Source of the DNA: Sinonovacula constricta
Lineage: Eukaryota > Mollusca > Bivalvia > Cardiida > Solecurtidae
Direction of reading: 5' to 3'
Assembly (NCBI GenBank): GCA_007844125.1
Contig: CM017573.1
Coordinates: 186,001 to 250,000, forward strand
DNA length: 64,000 nucleotides
A model generated the notes under the pieces. It saw only the letters and a list, made by a program, of their open reading frames with translations. It ran no database searches and was not told where the DNA came from. The position numbers and the translations under genes were made by a program. Numbering within the stretch: the stretch's first letter is position 1; each line of letters begins with the position of its first letter. Below are positions 30,100 through 43,579 of this stretch, piece by piece.

Positions 30100-32150
30100 T
30101 AAGAAGAGCGGTTTATCTAACACCAAAACTATGTGACAGTCAACGTAGCAATGCGCGTATTTCAGTCATAAGTAAAGTTGGGATTGTTTCACGCGAACTA
30201 TGGCGCACCCTTTATGACACAATTTCCTGATAACATTTTTAAAAAAATGGTATCATAAAACCTGGCTTCCTCTTCCTAGATCTTACCTGGGTGGTATCAT
30301 ACATTAGTACAAATCTTTATGACCTACGACATCTACTTAGTATGTTAAGATAAAACATGATATTACGACATTTCCTAAGTTCCCTAATAAGATAATAAAC
30401 CGAAACTGAGATAATGTTCAATTTACTTAATTAATAAATAAGAAAAATAAATGAATAAACATATTAATTTACATTTTAAGGAATGTTTTATACGACAATA
30501 TTGATATATAATATGTATTCTCTTTTATAAAGTATGTTAATCTACGTATGCTAAGATTGCCTTGATGACACAGCTAAAAACTTACTATAAGTAAAATAAT
30601 ATTTGTGCGGTCCCATAATGTCATTATGCATTATTTTCAATTATAAGTGTAAACCGCAACGTTTAACACGTTAATTGAATGTAACACCACGCGACGTTTT
30701 TCACGTTCGAGGCAAAACGTCAAATGCATGCATCTCGGCATTTGACAAATATTTTGGTAGTGTTGCAAAAATGCCATATCTGGATAAGTAAGCTTCATAT
30801 TAATAAAATATTTAACCATAATACTCAGAAAAGTACGGCGAATAAGAAAAGAAAAAAACCTCAATTTTGTTAAGAAACATCAATAAGCCCCATTTTCTCG
30901 TGGCAAGTCACACACATACACACGCACGCACGCACGCGCGCACACACATTTATGGGAAAATACATTCAAATAAAAAAGGCTTAAAAAAACAAAAACAAAA
31001 ACTGTGTGCCTAATGAATCACTAGAGGGTAGAGCGCAGAACAGTCTTGCAATAGATTAATATCGATTCGATGGTATACATAAATTAATAGTAATGATTAA
31101 TTTTGTTTGACATGGTTTCCTCGAGTACTGTGTTTACCACAATCATTCTGTTTCCATCTTCCTTTTCCCTTCATCGCTTCCATTGCTTGTTTTCTTACTC
31201 TAACAAATCGTGACACTATGTTTATTGTTTCGGATTTTAAGAAGTTGTCGTGTAACCTTCTTTACATTTAAAAAGGATGTTCCAAACTTACTTGCACACA
31301 ATAAGGTACTATTTCTATCTCGCTCATGTGCGCAAATATTACAGTAGCTAACGATCAGAAGGAAACCAGGAAGTGCAAAAAACAGTGCGTCTAAGGTGTT
31401 TCTGTAGTTGGAAACAGGTGCATCCGGCATGGTTTCGCTGTAGGCCAGAGCGCTGACAAACCAGCGGGATTTCGCAGGTTTGGTCCTTCCCTAACCCGTC
31501 GATATCTGGGGTTCTCTTGATATGTCTTTACAAATACGGTTAAATTAAAAGGGCTGTCCGTTGCACTTAACTGTAGAATAATGTCGAATTATCAATCACG
31601 TTTTTTTGAAACGTGATTTATGTTAATTAATAATGTCAAAAGTTATAAGTGAAGTTTTTGTTACACGACTTACGTAAATTAGTTCACTTCGTTTGTTTGT
31701 TAACAAATGCATGTACCCATAGAATAAAAAAGCATGTAATATGCGACAATTATTTGCAATTTTAAAGAAATAAGGCGACAAACATTAGAATTATGTCGTT
31801 TCAAAAACTATGCAGACATATTAAAGCGACATATTTCACGATTTGTATTGTCTTACAAGTGAGGTAATATTAACAGCCTGTACTTAAACTAAAGGATAAG
31901 CAGAAACCATGGATACATTCTTCAGAGCATAAGTAAGATGCGGTTACATGTGTTAAATCTAGGTAAAACTGCCAAATACCACCGTTACCGCTAGAAATGT
32001 ATTTCTTTATAAGCATAATTTAAAAAATGAGGGCTAGACTATAGTTATGTGCCCTTAATTATACCTGTCTCATTATAAGCGACCTATATACATAGATTGA
32101 TGAGAATATTTCGCGATACAATGTTGTAAATTGTTCCATAGAGAAATAAA
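30100..32150. other. Non-coding; short CACG/CA run at 30,909-30,948
   Basis: AT-rich, with one compound CA/CACG microsatellite. Short frames near 30,640-30,860 and 31,200-31,430 have no exon features. Confidence 0.6.
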
Positions 32151-32410
32151 GAATATTTTTTCTAATAACACTCACACTCATATTTTCAGCAAATTGCCAT
32201 TTTTCAAGAGTTTAACACAAACAATATTAGAAAACACTATTCTCATATCATAAAGAATATACTGGACGTACACCATTGTGCTTTCTAATATAGAGGCGTC
32301 CATGTACGTTTACAAATATGTAAAAAAGAGCAACTATTTGTGTTTAACTTTTAAAAAAAGGCAATTTGCCGAAAATTTAAGTGTGAGAGTTATTAGAACA
32401 AAATAATATT
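32151..32410. mobile_element. Foldback MITE with imperfect inverted arms of about 70 bp
   Basis: The left arm (32,151-32,221, containing TCTAATAACACTCACACTCA) is the imperfect reverse complement of the right arm (32,338-32,410, containing GTGTGAGAGTTATTAGAAC). Both arms include GCAAATTGCC-type cores. The 116-bp interior has no coding capacity. Arm divergence indicates an older element than the 29.85 kb one. Confidence 0.75.
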
Positions 32411-32620
32411 TCGCGACAGTTATGAAGTTACGCTCCGGATAAGCAAAGTGAAAAAAGGTAGAGATTTTAAAAAATCTGGACATGAAACAGTTGTTATACA
32501 TAATCACATCAACTTGTTTATTTACAGGCTATATAGTTTCCACGGGTGGAGTTAACCTGATAAGAAACCACGTGACAGCGTAAGGACAACTACAAATCAT
32601 AAAGCAAAAGGTTGACGCCC

Positions 32621-33095
32621 TTAAAGGTGGTATCCGAAAGTTTGGACTAGAATTTTTTAAATACTGTTTATTAATGTCCTTCATCCATGTGAAAAGTGCA
32701 GCATAATACACCACCCGTCATTACAAACATGTATTTTCTAACTGAACCACGCACACGTGTATTTCCTATCTTATCTGCGAAGTTAGCTATTTTTAAACTT
32801 AGAAAATCACGTGACCACTTACTTTTGAGATAACGTTACATGATCGTCCGGATATTTCATTTCTGACGTCGAAATCTATTTATAAGTAGAATCCCCTCGC
32901 TACACCCCCCCCCCCCCCCCCCCCCAATCGTGTTTATGTATAGATTTGGAAAAAGAAAGACATTTAAAGAGTTATAAATCATGATTAGTACAGTCCAACA
33001 ATTGAGATAATGTATGCTAAAGTACAGTTAGTACAGCAATGATGCACATAGTAACATGTATTAGATAGAGGCAAAGTGGTGGATACCACATTTAA
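32621..33095 (+). mobile_element. MITE-like family M, full-length copy with poly-C run
   Basis: Ends TTAAAGGTGGTATCCGAAAG and GGATACCACATTTAA define a 475-bp element with the best-preserved termini in the window. A run of 21 C residues lies inside at 32,905-32,925. Family words CACGTGACC, GACGTCGAAATCTATTTAT and ATCATGATTAGTACAGT are present. Confidence 0.8.
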
Positions 33096-33099
33096 CGTT

Positions 33100-35200
33100 T
33101 GAACATTTGGCAGCAAACAACAAACGATAAGTACTTAACGTATATCTTTGTGTACTAAGATTGCGATTTATGACACAAAGAGCCTATCAAAAGTTAAATA
33201 AAAGTATTACACATTAAAAAATGCGTCAATTCATTTTAATTTACTGCTAGTTGGTTATTGACACACCCGTAAAAGCGTGGAGTAGATGGGAAGAGCTTAA
33301 GTTTTGTGGTATGATTAAAAAAATGTCATAATTGCAGCATTTAACGTTACTGCATGTACAGTTCGTTAATACACTACGTTTTGCGCTAAAACTGCGGAAT
33401 ATAGTTTATACTGATATCATTAAGAATATACAATCGTTAAACGACACAGTGGTCACCTGTAATCTAGTGTTATGAGTTATAACTTAATCAGTTATAACCG
33501 ATTGTTCAAATGTTCTGTTGTTGTTGTTTATTGCATAATATTACCATACTCGTTATTTTTTTTTTATATTTTTCGTTAGTTAAATTTACATAAGGAGCTA
33601 AAATATTAATTTACTATTCTTTCTCAATATCGGCAAAGATTTTCATCCCGATTCTTAAGGCATATGACGTATGCATTGACAGCTTGACTGTTAATGGTTG
33701 TAACAAACAATTTTTTTCCTTTATTAATTGCATTAACAACTTTTTACCACTTTTCTAGGGAATTGAGACATAATAACTACATAAACTGATACTTTAGCTT
33801 TATGTAAACACTACCTTAATTACAAAGTACATATCGTGAAATAAATCGCTGTAAAAGTTCATTCTTTCCAAATCTTCAAATAAGCGCGATGAGGATTTCA
33901 GCTAATCTACATACATAGAAAAATAAAGATATAGAACTTCAAATTTAATATCATTAAGGTTTTTTTTAATAATCTAATCTAATTTCTGTACACAAATACA
34001 TAATCAATTTTAATCGTGTATTTCCATTGAATAATTGGTGAAAAAGTATTTACAGTATTGTTTATGGTTGTGTTTGTTGTTTTTCAGTGACCCAAGAAAC
34101 GTTCACGATCAGTCACTTTGTAAATGTTCTTCTTAAAATATAAATTATTTTAATAGAGAGTATCTCGAATAAAACGTGTCATTATACAAATGACCGGACC
34201 ACAATTGTATCAAAAATAAACATTTTTTTTTTTTTAAATCAGGTATATACGTCGTAAAGAAGTTTATCCCATGACAGGGTGTGTCCATATGGCTCAAAGA
34301 AAGCTGTGTTTCCGCCTTTTATATAGCACCTATTTATAGAGTGTTAGGCATTTGAATCTAATCGCTCAGTAGCGGATCTACATCGGTATATAGAGGCTTG
34401 TTTTTAAGAGAAGTTGATCGTTTAGAGCAGCATTTTTTTTTAAATATCTGCAATTATTTTATTACAAAAAAGTTAAATAAGTAAACAATTTAGTATATCT
34501 TAGATCGGTGCTTCGGGAAAAGCTAATTGGTATTCAAAATGGCGGCTGTATAAGGTTTGTAATCTCTGTGTAAGGAATCTTTGATGGAGTCGGACAATGT
34601 ATATTGCAAAAAGAAATACATCGTAGATTCTGCTGAGATATTTCTTCAGAAATAAACTATTACACGTTGACTGACAAAATCCTTGTCTATTGAAACTTCG
34701 GCTAATCGACTTGCATTGCTGCCATTTGTGAAATTGTGAAGCGATGTCTAGAATACGCCAAAATTAGCGTTTAGTTAGATGGTTTGTTTTTTTTTGCCGA
34801 AAGAAACATAAACTGCATTTTACATTTCTATCTTTTATGAGCGATTTATTTATGCATAGATTGACACCACCAAATTTACTTGACTACATGTAGATAGAAT
34901 CTTTGCACTTTCAGTTTTTGTTGATACAAACCTTGTTTAAATTATGTTTTAAATAAAATTATTTACTTAGTTTAATAACATACTGCTTGCTGATTTTTTT
35001 AAAGAATAGTTGAAAACACGCACTATCCGGAACATCATTGTCTGAATATATATACACTTTTCGGTGATTTGTGGCACTACATTTAAAGATTTTGATACAC
35101 TCAGTACTTTTATGTGAATAATTAAAATGATATGCTTTATACTGTACATGACCAAACAACTAGCAATGGAGGACAGCTTTCCTTGATTTCTGATATTCTG
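33100..35200. other. Non-coding; YY1-like site at 34,535-34,546
   Basis: AT-rich, with no exon recognised. CAAAATGGCGGC at 34,535-34,546 matches the YY1 consensus often found near metazoan start sites, but no transcription unit could be attached to it. Confidence 0.5.
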
Positions 35201-35217
35201 AATCATACAATTGGCAT

Positions 35218-35493
35218 TCTAAAAGCAGTGAGATGGGATGGGATTAGCCGGCATTTTTTGCCGATACTGCGCAGCGACATTTCTATCATTACAGCACAGG
35301 GGCACTTATGAGGTGCCCAGGGACTGAACCCGGCCGGTCCATTATACTGACACCGACGAGTCAGGCGTAATGCTGTCCCCGTAGCCCCGAGCGTTAGGAG
35401 GGAAGCCACTACTACCAACTTTAAAGTCTTTGGTATGACCCGGCCGGGGTTCGAACCCACGACCTCCCGATCCGCAAGCCGTCTAAAAGCAGT
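35218..35493 (-). mobile_element. tRNA-derived SINE, family B, with 12-bp target-site duplication
   Basis: The body (35,230-35,481) is flanked by a perfect direct repeat TCTAAAAGCAGT at 35,218-35,229 and 35,482-35,493, a clear retroposition signature. On the minus strand the head reads GGCTTGCGGATCGGGAGGTC, then GTGGGTTCGAACCCC (box B), followed by a conserved non-tRNA body and a short tail. Heads of this type are common in mollusc SINEs (family knowledge). It is a recent insertion. Confidence 0.85.
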
Positions 35494-35499
35494 TATGTC

Positions 35500-37390
35500 G
35501 TGGCATTAAATATTTTCTTGAACAGTACTTTGCAGTAAATCTACTGTTTAAGTGTTTGTAATACTTATGTGTAAGCATACAGGCTCACGGTAATAGGCAA
35601 ACCATCAATAATGTTATATTTTGTCTAAAGCAGCCAACTTGTTTGAAGCAGCGAATTTAAGGCCATCTCTTGGGTGGCTGCTTACTAAAAGTTTGACTGT
35701 AATTAGTAACTGTTTAAAGTGTTGCTGATCTAATTTTTGGCTTCGTGAAGAAATTGTAATTTCGGGAATGACTTTATAACATTATACATTTTGAAAATAA
35801 ATGAAACATGTAATACATTATCTTTACTTGTATATTATATGACATAAAATAATAAAACCAAGACATTCCGAAAAAAAATCTGGGTAATTATGAAAATGAA
35901 AGCATGAGAAATGTGACATTACGATGACATGCCATCAATACTTTTTACGGATAGCGGAATACTGTCTAAATGTTCTAGTCACATCAGTAGCCCATGTTTT
36001 CAGCGGGAAAGTATTGAATTTAGCGTATATTGATATATATATATACTGTACATACCATGATTTTTTAATGTTTAAGAAAACACCCTTCTTTGTATAAACT
36101 TGACCAATACCACAATAAGCACCATTTTATAATAGAAGGACTGAATATAGTATACTACTTGCAATGGTTTATGAATTTTCCAACGTAAGAAAAAAACAAT
36201 AATAAGCACTTACATGCATGTCTTAATATATCATATGATATATCGAATATCGATCATTTTGTATCGATACACATATCATATCGATAATACTGACCGATAT
36301 GAAGCCCTAATTCACATTGTTCATTTGGCATGGTATTATGATTATATTATATTATATTATATTATATTATATTATATTATATTATATTATATTATATTAT
36401 ATTATATTATATTATATTATATTATATTATATTATCATGATATTCATATTTGTATAAATATTTTAAAGTATAAAAGATAATTATAAATAATATTTAAGAA
36501 ATGCAAAAGGCGAAGAAAATATAAATTCAAACTTTTACAATCTCTTACCTGATTCCTAAGAATTGACAACATTCAATAACAACAGTGTAAATACATTTAG
36601 CTATCAGCTTTTGCAGATTTTCTTATAATGTGCTATAGATACCAATGCACCCATTTTTAAGTAAAGAAATTGCATTCGTAAATTTAAATTATTTAATAAC
36701 ATAAAAATGAAGACTATTTATATTATTAAGTTGCAATTTTTAATTATTAGTTTATTTATTTCTTTAGGGATTCGTGAGTCGTTATAACGAGCAACATAAT
36801 AAATTAGTAATAAAAAATCCGCTCCTGTACGGAAGATAAGCATCAAGCCTTGACCCATCCATTGGCTCCTTATCTGTACCCATTAACCACTGTTTGACGT
36901 TCAACTTTTTAATTGCCACTAAAGATATGGGACCATGAGCTTTTATGCTCTGTATGCACCATATCTCTGTGTTGACAGATGACTGTAACGTAAGAATAAA
37001 TAGCTGTCGGTCAATGAGTTATCAAGCTGCACCCGTTTGTAGTTTGTATCCCGGTTGCGGCTAAGTTTCCGGTACTCCGGCAATGTTTGTTTATGCGAAT
37101 AAATACATTAATATTATTATTTAAAGTGTTATTGATTTATTCACAAAGTCCATGGGAAGTTTTCGAGGACACGTCTAGATCATTTTTTTCTTTTACAAGC
37201 AACTTATTTTCTCTTTCGGAAAGGATTTTATCTCTGTCACATAATGTACATATTTCGGAAGTTCATTATGTGTTTAAGAGTAATGTTTTCATACGCGCCT
37301 AAAAATTAAAATTTAATTATTATTTAAAAATACGAATCATTCATGAAACACGGGCCTTAAAAAGTAAATAAATTTCAATTACGTGTGGCC
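35500..37390. other. Non-coding, with an (ATATT)n run at about 36,341-36,434
   Basis: A pure pentanucleotide ATATT array of about 94 bp creates an Ile/Leu/Tyr-rich frame, which is an artefact. A 71-codon frame at 37,087-37,302 starts with a hydrophobic stretch but has no further support. Confidence 0.65.
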
Positions 37391-37394
37391 AAGA

Positions 37395-37870
37395 TTGTTA
37401 TTGAAAGCGCTCAGAAGGGCTGTTCAGGCGGTGTAAGTGTTTCTCTGTAAGCGATTACATGTGTGCAAACAATGGTCATATTTTTTCCGTGGTAAATCAA
37501 ATGTACAACGCATCATTAGAAATAGGAAAGCAGACAAGTCATAGTAGTAGTCAATGGAACACTTGTTCTAATAACAGTTCACTCCCCTTTCCGGCCCTTT
37601 CCTCTATTCACTGGCTGATATTCCTGCGCCGTGATATTCGTATGCAGCATTGTTCATTCATATATCTGCATTTCATGTTCATCTGAATTACATAATATAA
37701 TAAACTTCCAGTTTAAACATACAACACTATTAATGTTAACATTTAAAGCATACCTGGACACAAATGACGCGTCTAGTCTCCTTAGACATACATATTTGTT
37801 TGGTATACGCACTACTTCTTCCCAGGCATGAATAACTGATCGCGAGTAGTCAAGGTCACGCAGGGTCACA
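37395..37870 (+). repeat. Dispersed repeat R2, copy 1
   Basis: Matches 61,190-61,985 in the same orientation. Shared words in order are GAAAGCGCT/GAAGCGCTAAAG, GGCGGTGTA, TTCCGTGGTAAAT, GGAAAGCAG.CAAG, GATATTC.T.TGC, TTAACATTTA and GTCAAGGTCA. Type and ends are unknown. Confidence 0.6.
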
Positions 37871-38508
37871 ATCGGAACTCCTCGGGTTATTCCGTCCTCG
37901 GGACAATCATCCCTCGGATGTATCTGGTATCGATAATCCTTACTGAAATCACGATGGTTGTGTTCGCCGGAAGTCGGAAGAAGAATATGCCTAATTAGTT
38001 CGCGCGAAACAATAACACTGCCATCGTTTCACAGCTGCGTGTCTGCTGCGCTGGATAAATTAAAATTGGATGATTCAAATTTGAAGCCGCCACAAATTGA
38101 AGAGTTACTGGCATCGTACTGTAATGAGCTGTCACCCGAGCTGCCATCTTTGTTTTGACGTCTGTCTCAAAAGAAGTCCCATTTAGATAAATGGCCGAGG
38201 TGATCCGACTACCTACATACATCCGAGAGATGATTCGCGAATTATCCGAGATGTTCCGATTGGCAGGGTCAATCATGTGTGCTTCCAAAATCAAGCTTTC
38301 TCATAACTCCGGACGGTGTCGCAAGCGACACTGCACCACAACAATAAACGGTGCAACACCATATTATCAAACTAAACCTAACCCTGGATGGTTTCGTAAA
38401 GGGTCAGAAGATAAATATTTCTCAGCACCATCGGTTGAGCAAATTTTCTAGTGTTCTCGATTAAATTAACTCGTACAATGATAGACAATTAGCGGACTGA
38501 CTTCCTCA

Positions 38509-38690
38509 AATAATCCTAAATGCAAGTAGGTCCTTTCATTTGGATAACTCGTTTTTGTTTGTTGCTTGTGCTCAATGGTGTGTATGTTGACTTTTCTGAC
38601 TTTCATATGATACCATTATCAAGGAACACTTCCATTTTCTTGTTTAAATAACATCTCTATAAGTATTTAAATATATTTTAAGCTTATATT
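38509..38690 (+). repeat. Dispersed repeat R3, copy 1
   Basis: Aligns with the reverse complement of 58,270-58,455. The shared words are AAATGCAAGTAGGTCCTTTC, GTGTATGTTGACTT, ACACTTCCATTTTCTT and CTCTATAAGTATTTAAAT. Confidence 0.75.
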
Positions 38691-38951
38691 TTATAAAAGT
38701 TACCTAATGTTTTGGATTATCTCGGAGATTATCTAACAACGGGGATAATTTCCTTTCCACCAATGCACCCCAATGTACACCCAATATCCACAATGCAAAT
38801 GAACACATGCGGTTGCCTTCCTGCGCAAGAACCAAGTTATTGTTGCTTTTAAACCATGTTTTTTTTTTTTTTTAATTTCGTAATTTCGCTATGTAGATAC
38901 AGTGTTTATGCAATGTTAACATTTAAAACATACTCTTAATCACATACATAG

Positions 38952-39064
38952 AGAATACTAGGTTGGTGTTGAATAAAAAAAGTGTTATCATACAAGCTTG
39001 CCGAGCGATTTGCATTTTCGTGCCGTGTGTGACGTTTCAATATTCAACATCAACCTAGTATTCT
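38952..39064. mobile_element. 113-bp MITE with 24-bp terminal inverted repeats
   Basis: The left terminus AGAATACTAGGTTGGTGTTG (first 20 of 24) and the right terminus CAACATCAACCTAGTATTCT (last 20 of 24) are inverted repeats with one mismatch over 24 bp. The element is flanked by TA-rich sequence, which would suit a TA target. Confidence 0.8.
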
Positions 39065-39589
39065 ATTTTATTCTAACCAACCATTGGCAAAAGCTTCGTT
39101 TAATGTTTTGAATTATTTTGTTTTCTGAAAATGAATTCGCGTTCGAGTGTGGTATGTATGTTTTTATAAACACCTAACAATCATTGGGAAATCACTAATA
39201 AAATCACATCATTGAATACGATCAGTAAAAACGAAAATAAGTTCAACTTACTTGTTGCAAATGTCGCTAACATTTCTAGAAGGTGCATCACCGCATCATC
39301 AAACTCCTATCTAAATCATGGATGGGTGGATTAACGTTTCTCAGGACCGTTCGATTGAGTCTTATTTCCTAGTATTCCCCGTCACCGAAATAGATGAAAA
39401 CCCCAACGCAACTGAATACCCCACATGTATCATTATACTATCGAATTCCAAATTGTACACAAACACGTTTACCTTTCATATTCAGTTATTGTTGCTTTTA
39501 AGTCCGTGGTTACAAACTGACACAGACAAATGGTCTGGAAAAATGTACGGTCCCACGTGTAATGTCATCTATCTAACTGTGTCTTAGTC

Positions 39590-41540
39590 TTGGTGACCAT
39601 CGGGGCACCAGCTTCTTCCAAACCTCTCTGTCTCATGACTTCCCAATAGTGCCACACAGTTTTAAGCCTGTCCGGTCTGAAATGTTGTCCTCCTATATCT
39701 TTTTTTTTTCCTCCTTGAACAGTGCCACGCATGAACGTCTTGTGTTATCCCTGGTGATCATGTTACATGTCAATACCATTTCAGTTTTCCTTTCTTTACT
39801 GTTGTCCGTAGGTCTTAATAAGGTCCAATGGCTTGCCAAATTCTGGTTTTATCTTACTCGCTTGTGATGTGATCTCTGTATGAAATGCAAATCTGTCTTC
39901 AGACACATATCGTTTCTGTGGACTGTATTCTTCTCTCAAGATCTTCTATGAGAGTCCACAAATCGCAGTTATACAGTAACAATGAGATGATCATGGTGCG
40001 CTCTTCACGCTGACAGCATGAAAGCGATGTTTTTGCCATTCCAGATGTGTACAATTTCCAGATTCTGGTCATATTATGCCAGTGTTTATATCATTGGTGT
40101 TGTTGATCATAAGCCGGGTCTTTTCGGCACTGATTTCTATGCCATGCGTTCCAACTGTCTTATCCAGGGCATTTCAACAAGTTCACTAGCACTTCTTCCT
40201 TTCCTGCAAGGTCGTCAATGTCGTCAGCAACGCTTTGAGTTTTGTCTGTCTCTGATGCTGACACGTTCTTCATGATTTTCCAGAACATCTGTAATGATTT
40301 TCAGTAAAGATATTGAATATGGTAGGTGAGAGCAGCAGCCTTGCCTGACTCCAACTGCCGTCATAAACCAGTTCTAGTTGCTGCCGTTGAATTTTAGACG
40401 GCTTTGGTGGCCTTGTCATACAGGCCTTCTGTGACTCTGATCAAGATGGCATTGATGTTGTACTGTATCATGGTCGACCAGAGGGCAGCATGCCATACCC
40501 TGTCACTTGCCTTCTTAAAGTCCACACAGACATGCTTTAGATCTTTCTGATTTTTGAGGTATTTTTCACGTAATAAGTACTTATAACCTAAGGTAAAAAT
40601 TATCTGTTGTGCTTCGCCCTGGTCTGTGACGCCTGTTTGTTTTTCAGCAATTCTTTTTTCTGCGTGTGACTTCCGTCTGTTTAATGGTTACTGGTGAGCT
40701 GTTCAATATGTTCGGATCCCCAGTTGTTGTGTGGTGGGACCGGAAACACCTTTTGACCATGATGTAGTCAATTTAGTTGTGGTGTTCTTCATTCGGACTG
40801 TGCCACATCCATATCCTACATACTTTGTGTGGGACAAAATGTCCATCAGCTTCAGTTCATTGAGGTTTCCAAATGGCAAAATCATAAATAGCTGTCATTT
40901 ATTTATGCATTGCAGAATATATGTCTTTCCATTTCTCACAAGCATCCTCTCTCACTTGGCATTCCAATCTTCTTGCACCGCAAAGATGTCTTTCTTAAAG
41001 ATCTGATCTAGGACTTCTTGAAGTTGGTCATTGCAGTTCCCTATTTCCTCGTCATTATGGTCTGTTGTTGGGACATAGACCTGTTTGATACTAATGTTGA
41101 ATGGGGTTGCCCAAGGACGAATAGTAATTAACCTGCTGGAGATAGGTCGGCAACCGGTGACGATCTTCATGATGTCTTTGTGGACAAGAAACTGAAACCT
41201 GCTCAAGTTTGTCCTCTCTGCCTTTGAAATGCAGTTTGTGACATTCCTGTGTTGATTTTCCTCCAGAGTGTTTCCATCGCACTTCACAGAGGCCTGATAT
41301 GTTTCAGTAATATTCATTTAATTTGTCACAATTCCTTCTATTTACCAGTCATTCTCAATGTCGCACATTCCATATGCCGATAGTGATGTTATTTCTGGCA
41401 TGAATTGTTGTCACTGGTGCAGCAGTCGCATACTTAACACATCCGCCCTGTTGCCTAACGGAAGGCGTGGTCCTATTACTGGGCGATGTTCGCCCCGATG
41501 TGGAATTAGAAATTGAGTAAAGCCTGGAAGAGCCCATCTC
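39590..41540 (-). pseudogene. Broken LINE (APE endonuclease plus reverse transcriptase)
   Basis: Minus-strand fragments read in LINE order. The endonuclease start, ITIGIWNVRH, is near 41,360. Endonuclease motifs follow at 40,952-41,317: TGCRPISSRLITIR, VYVPTTDHNDEE and DWNAK. RT pieces come next: HVCVDFKKASDRVWHAALW near 40,500, AVGVRQGC near 40,350, and the catalytic-type ADDIDDLAG near 40,220. Frames change repeatedly and stops interrupt, so it is dead. Elements of this type are often predicted as 'craniofacial development protein 2-like' in molluscs. The short plus-strand frames here are shadows. Confidence 0.85.
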
Positions 41541-41809
41541 TCTCCAGGAGTTTTTGGCATAGTTTTCCTTCTCTGCATGCGGCTGGGGGCACTGGGTTAC
41601 TTGGTTATCAAAGCAGGCATAACCTGACCTGTCATAACGTGAATAAAAAACAAGTGATTTATTTCATTATGAATCAATTTACTTTTATCACAAGTGTTGC
41701 ATCTCTTATTATCTAAACTTTTATACGCTTTGAAGATGTTAGATCCTTCAACTGCGGCATGGACATGCATATATGTTTGTTTTTTGCTTTTTGTTATTTC
41801 TTTTTAAAT

Positions 41810-42030
41810 AGATTGCACCATTTATGATCATTATAGCAACGTCCAGCTTTATGGTGTCGGAAGACCGCAGACACATGAATGTTGAACCACCGGCGCACGG
41901 CAAGTCAGCTGGAAGATCTTCTCACGTTAAGACCTTCGCCCCAAACGGGACTCTAACCCACGCGGTGAGAGGCTAAGCAGTCAGAGGAGTTAGAATCGGC
42001 GACGCTACCACTACGCCACAGGCGGCCCCC
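41810..42030 (-). mobile_element. tRNA-derived SINE, family A, near full length
   Basis: On the minus strand the head GGCCGCCTGTGGCGTAGTGG carries box A. Box B is present as a mutated GGGTTAGAGTCCCG. The core (ACCACCGGCGCAC, GTCAGCTGGAAGA, GAAGACCGCAGAC) matches the 56.2 kb copy. The tail lies at the low-coordinate end. Confidence 0.8.
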
Positions 42031-42272
42031 ACCCCCATGCATGTATGTAGTACGTCCTGATGCACGTGACATGGTTATTACACTGGTAGTTAGTAAAGTA
42101 AATGTTCTCACACCGGGCTTTATATATCTAATTTCTGATGTGATGGTAGGATAAAAATTGCTTCGTTAATCATTGTTGTTTAAAGAAATGTGTTTTCATA
42201 AAATATTAAAATTTAACTAACTGCGACAAGGTAGCTTTACATAGAAGCACTTTTGTTTATCAACTTCCATTC

Positions 42273-42313
<41 letters not shown>
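42273..42313. repeat. (AAT)n microsatellite
   Basis: Uninterrupted ATA/AAT repeat of about 40 bp. A further CA/CG run lies at about 42,603-42,642. Confidence 0.9.
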
Positions 42314-43214
42314 TATCAAATCATATACCTAATTATGTTCTGGAGAGTATTTGCAACAAACATTATGTTGTTCTTTACACAAAAGAAGTGTTCACACACA
42401 CTTGACCATACCTATCGAATCAAAGTTTATTATGTTGTAAACTGAGTAATTCAAACTAGAATTATGTTGTTGTTTTAAACAAAAAATATATTACACAATA
42501 ATTCATTCTTTGGGATTAACTATCAAATCAAATATATAACTGCATTATAACCACAGTAATTTGAGTTGTTCTTCACACAAAAGAAGAGATTACGTGAAAG
42601 TTCACACACGCGCGCGCACGCACGCGGACACGCACACCCACATTTGATCATGACTTTTAAATTACATATATAATTATGGTGTACATAGTAATTCACTTAA
42701 ATTATGATGTGTTACAATTATTAATCATATGGTATCGTAGTATGGTTTCATGGCGGTAGTTAACAAGTAAATTAAAAAGAATACAAAATAAATGTTATAG
42801 TTAATTATTAATTTTTCGTGCTTATCACTAGTAATTTTGTTGTCTGTTTTAAAACTGGATAAAAATGTATTACTGGAAATCATGCGCACATTTCATAATT
42901 ATTTCTTTAAAACCGGCATATAGACATATTCCACATTATTATCGCACTTGTCCCTTCATAACATATCATTATATTTAGTTCCTATAGAGTGTAAATAACA
43001 GAAATATATGCTCAGAAATAAGTCTAGTTATTTTATCAAAGCTGACATCCAAGAGTTTTTCTATATCAACTACACATAACAATAGCTTACTCATTGTATG
43101 GGAGAGTTGGGGCATAATTCCCGCAAAACGACATTTGAGTCTGCGAGAAGACGATTTTAAAACTACCTTCTGAAATGAATCGCTCTTGATGTTCATCCTT
43201 TCCATATTTATTAA

Positions 43215-43395
43215 AAAGCATGATGGGTATTTATGCTAAAGTTAGACATCGACGTCAGAGCTGATAACCTGTAGGCCTCTATGTTGATATAATGCGATCT
43301 CAAATGTAAATGGTCACGTGATTTTCTTTAAAAACAACTAACCGTGCAGCGCGGCTCCGATAGGAAATACATGGTTAGAATAACGAGTGTAGTGT
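43215..43395 (-). mobile_element. MITE-like family M, partial reversed copy
   Basis: In reverse complement it carries the family middle: GTAGGAAATAC-like, GCTGC, GTCACGTG-like and TGACGTCGATGTCTA. Termini are not preserved. Confidence 0.45.
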
Positions 43396-43579
43396 TAATG
43401 CTTCACGTTTCACAAAGATGTAGGACATAAATAAACAAGACGCATGGTATTTCCAGGCAACAATAATGTATTTTGTTGAGATAGAAATTAATAGTACAAA
43501 ATGTCGCGGTTACCATCCTTAAAAGTAAGTTTAAAATAAGGAGCAGACTGTCATACAGTGCTTTTAAATTGATAATGGA

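Noticed and set aside
36214..36480. Ile/Leu/Tyr-rich 88-codon frame
   Set aside because: Produced by the ATATT repeat.
37958..38158. Possible helicase N-terminal exon (ALDKLKLDDSNLKPPQIEEL)
   Set aside because: Vaguely like the segment before the Walker A motif in RecQ-type helicases, but no Walker motif, border or second exon follows.
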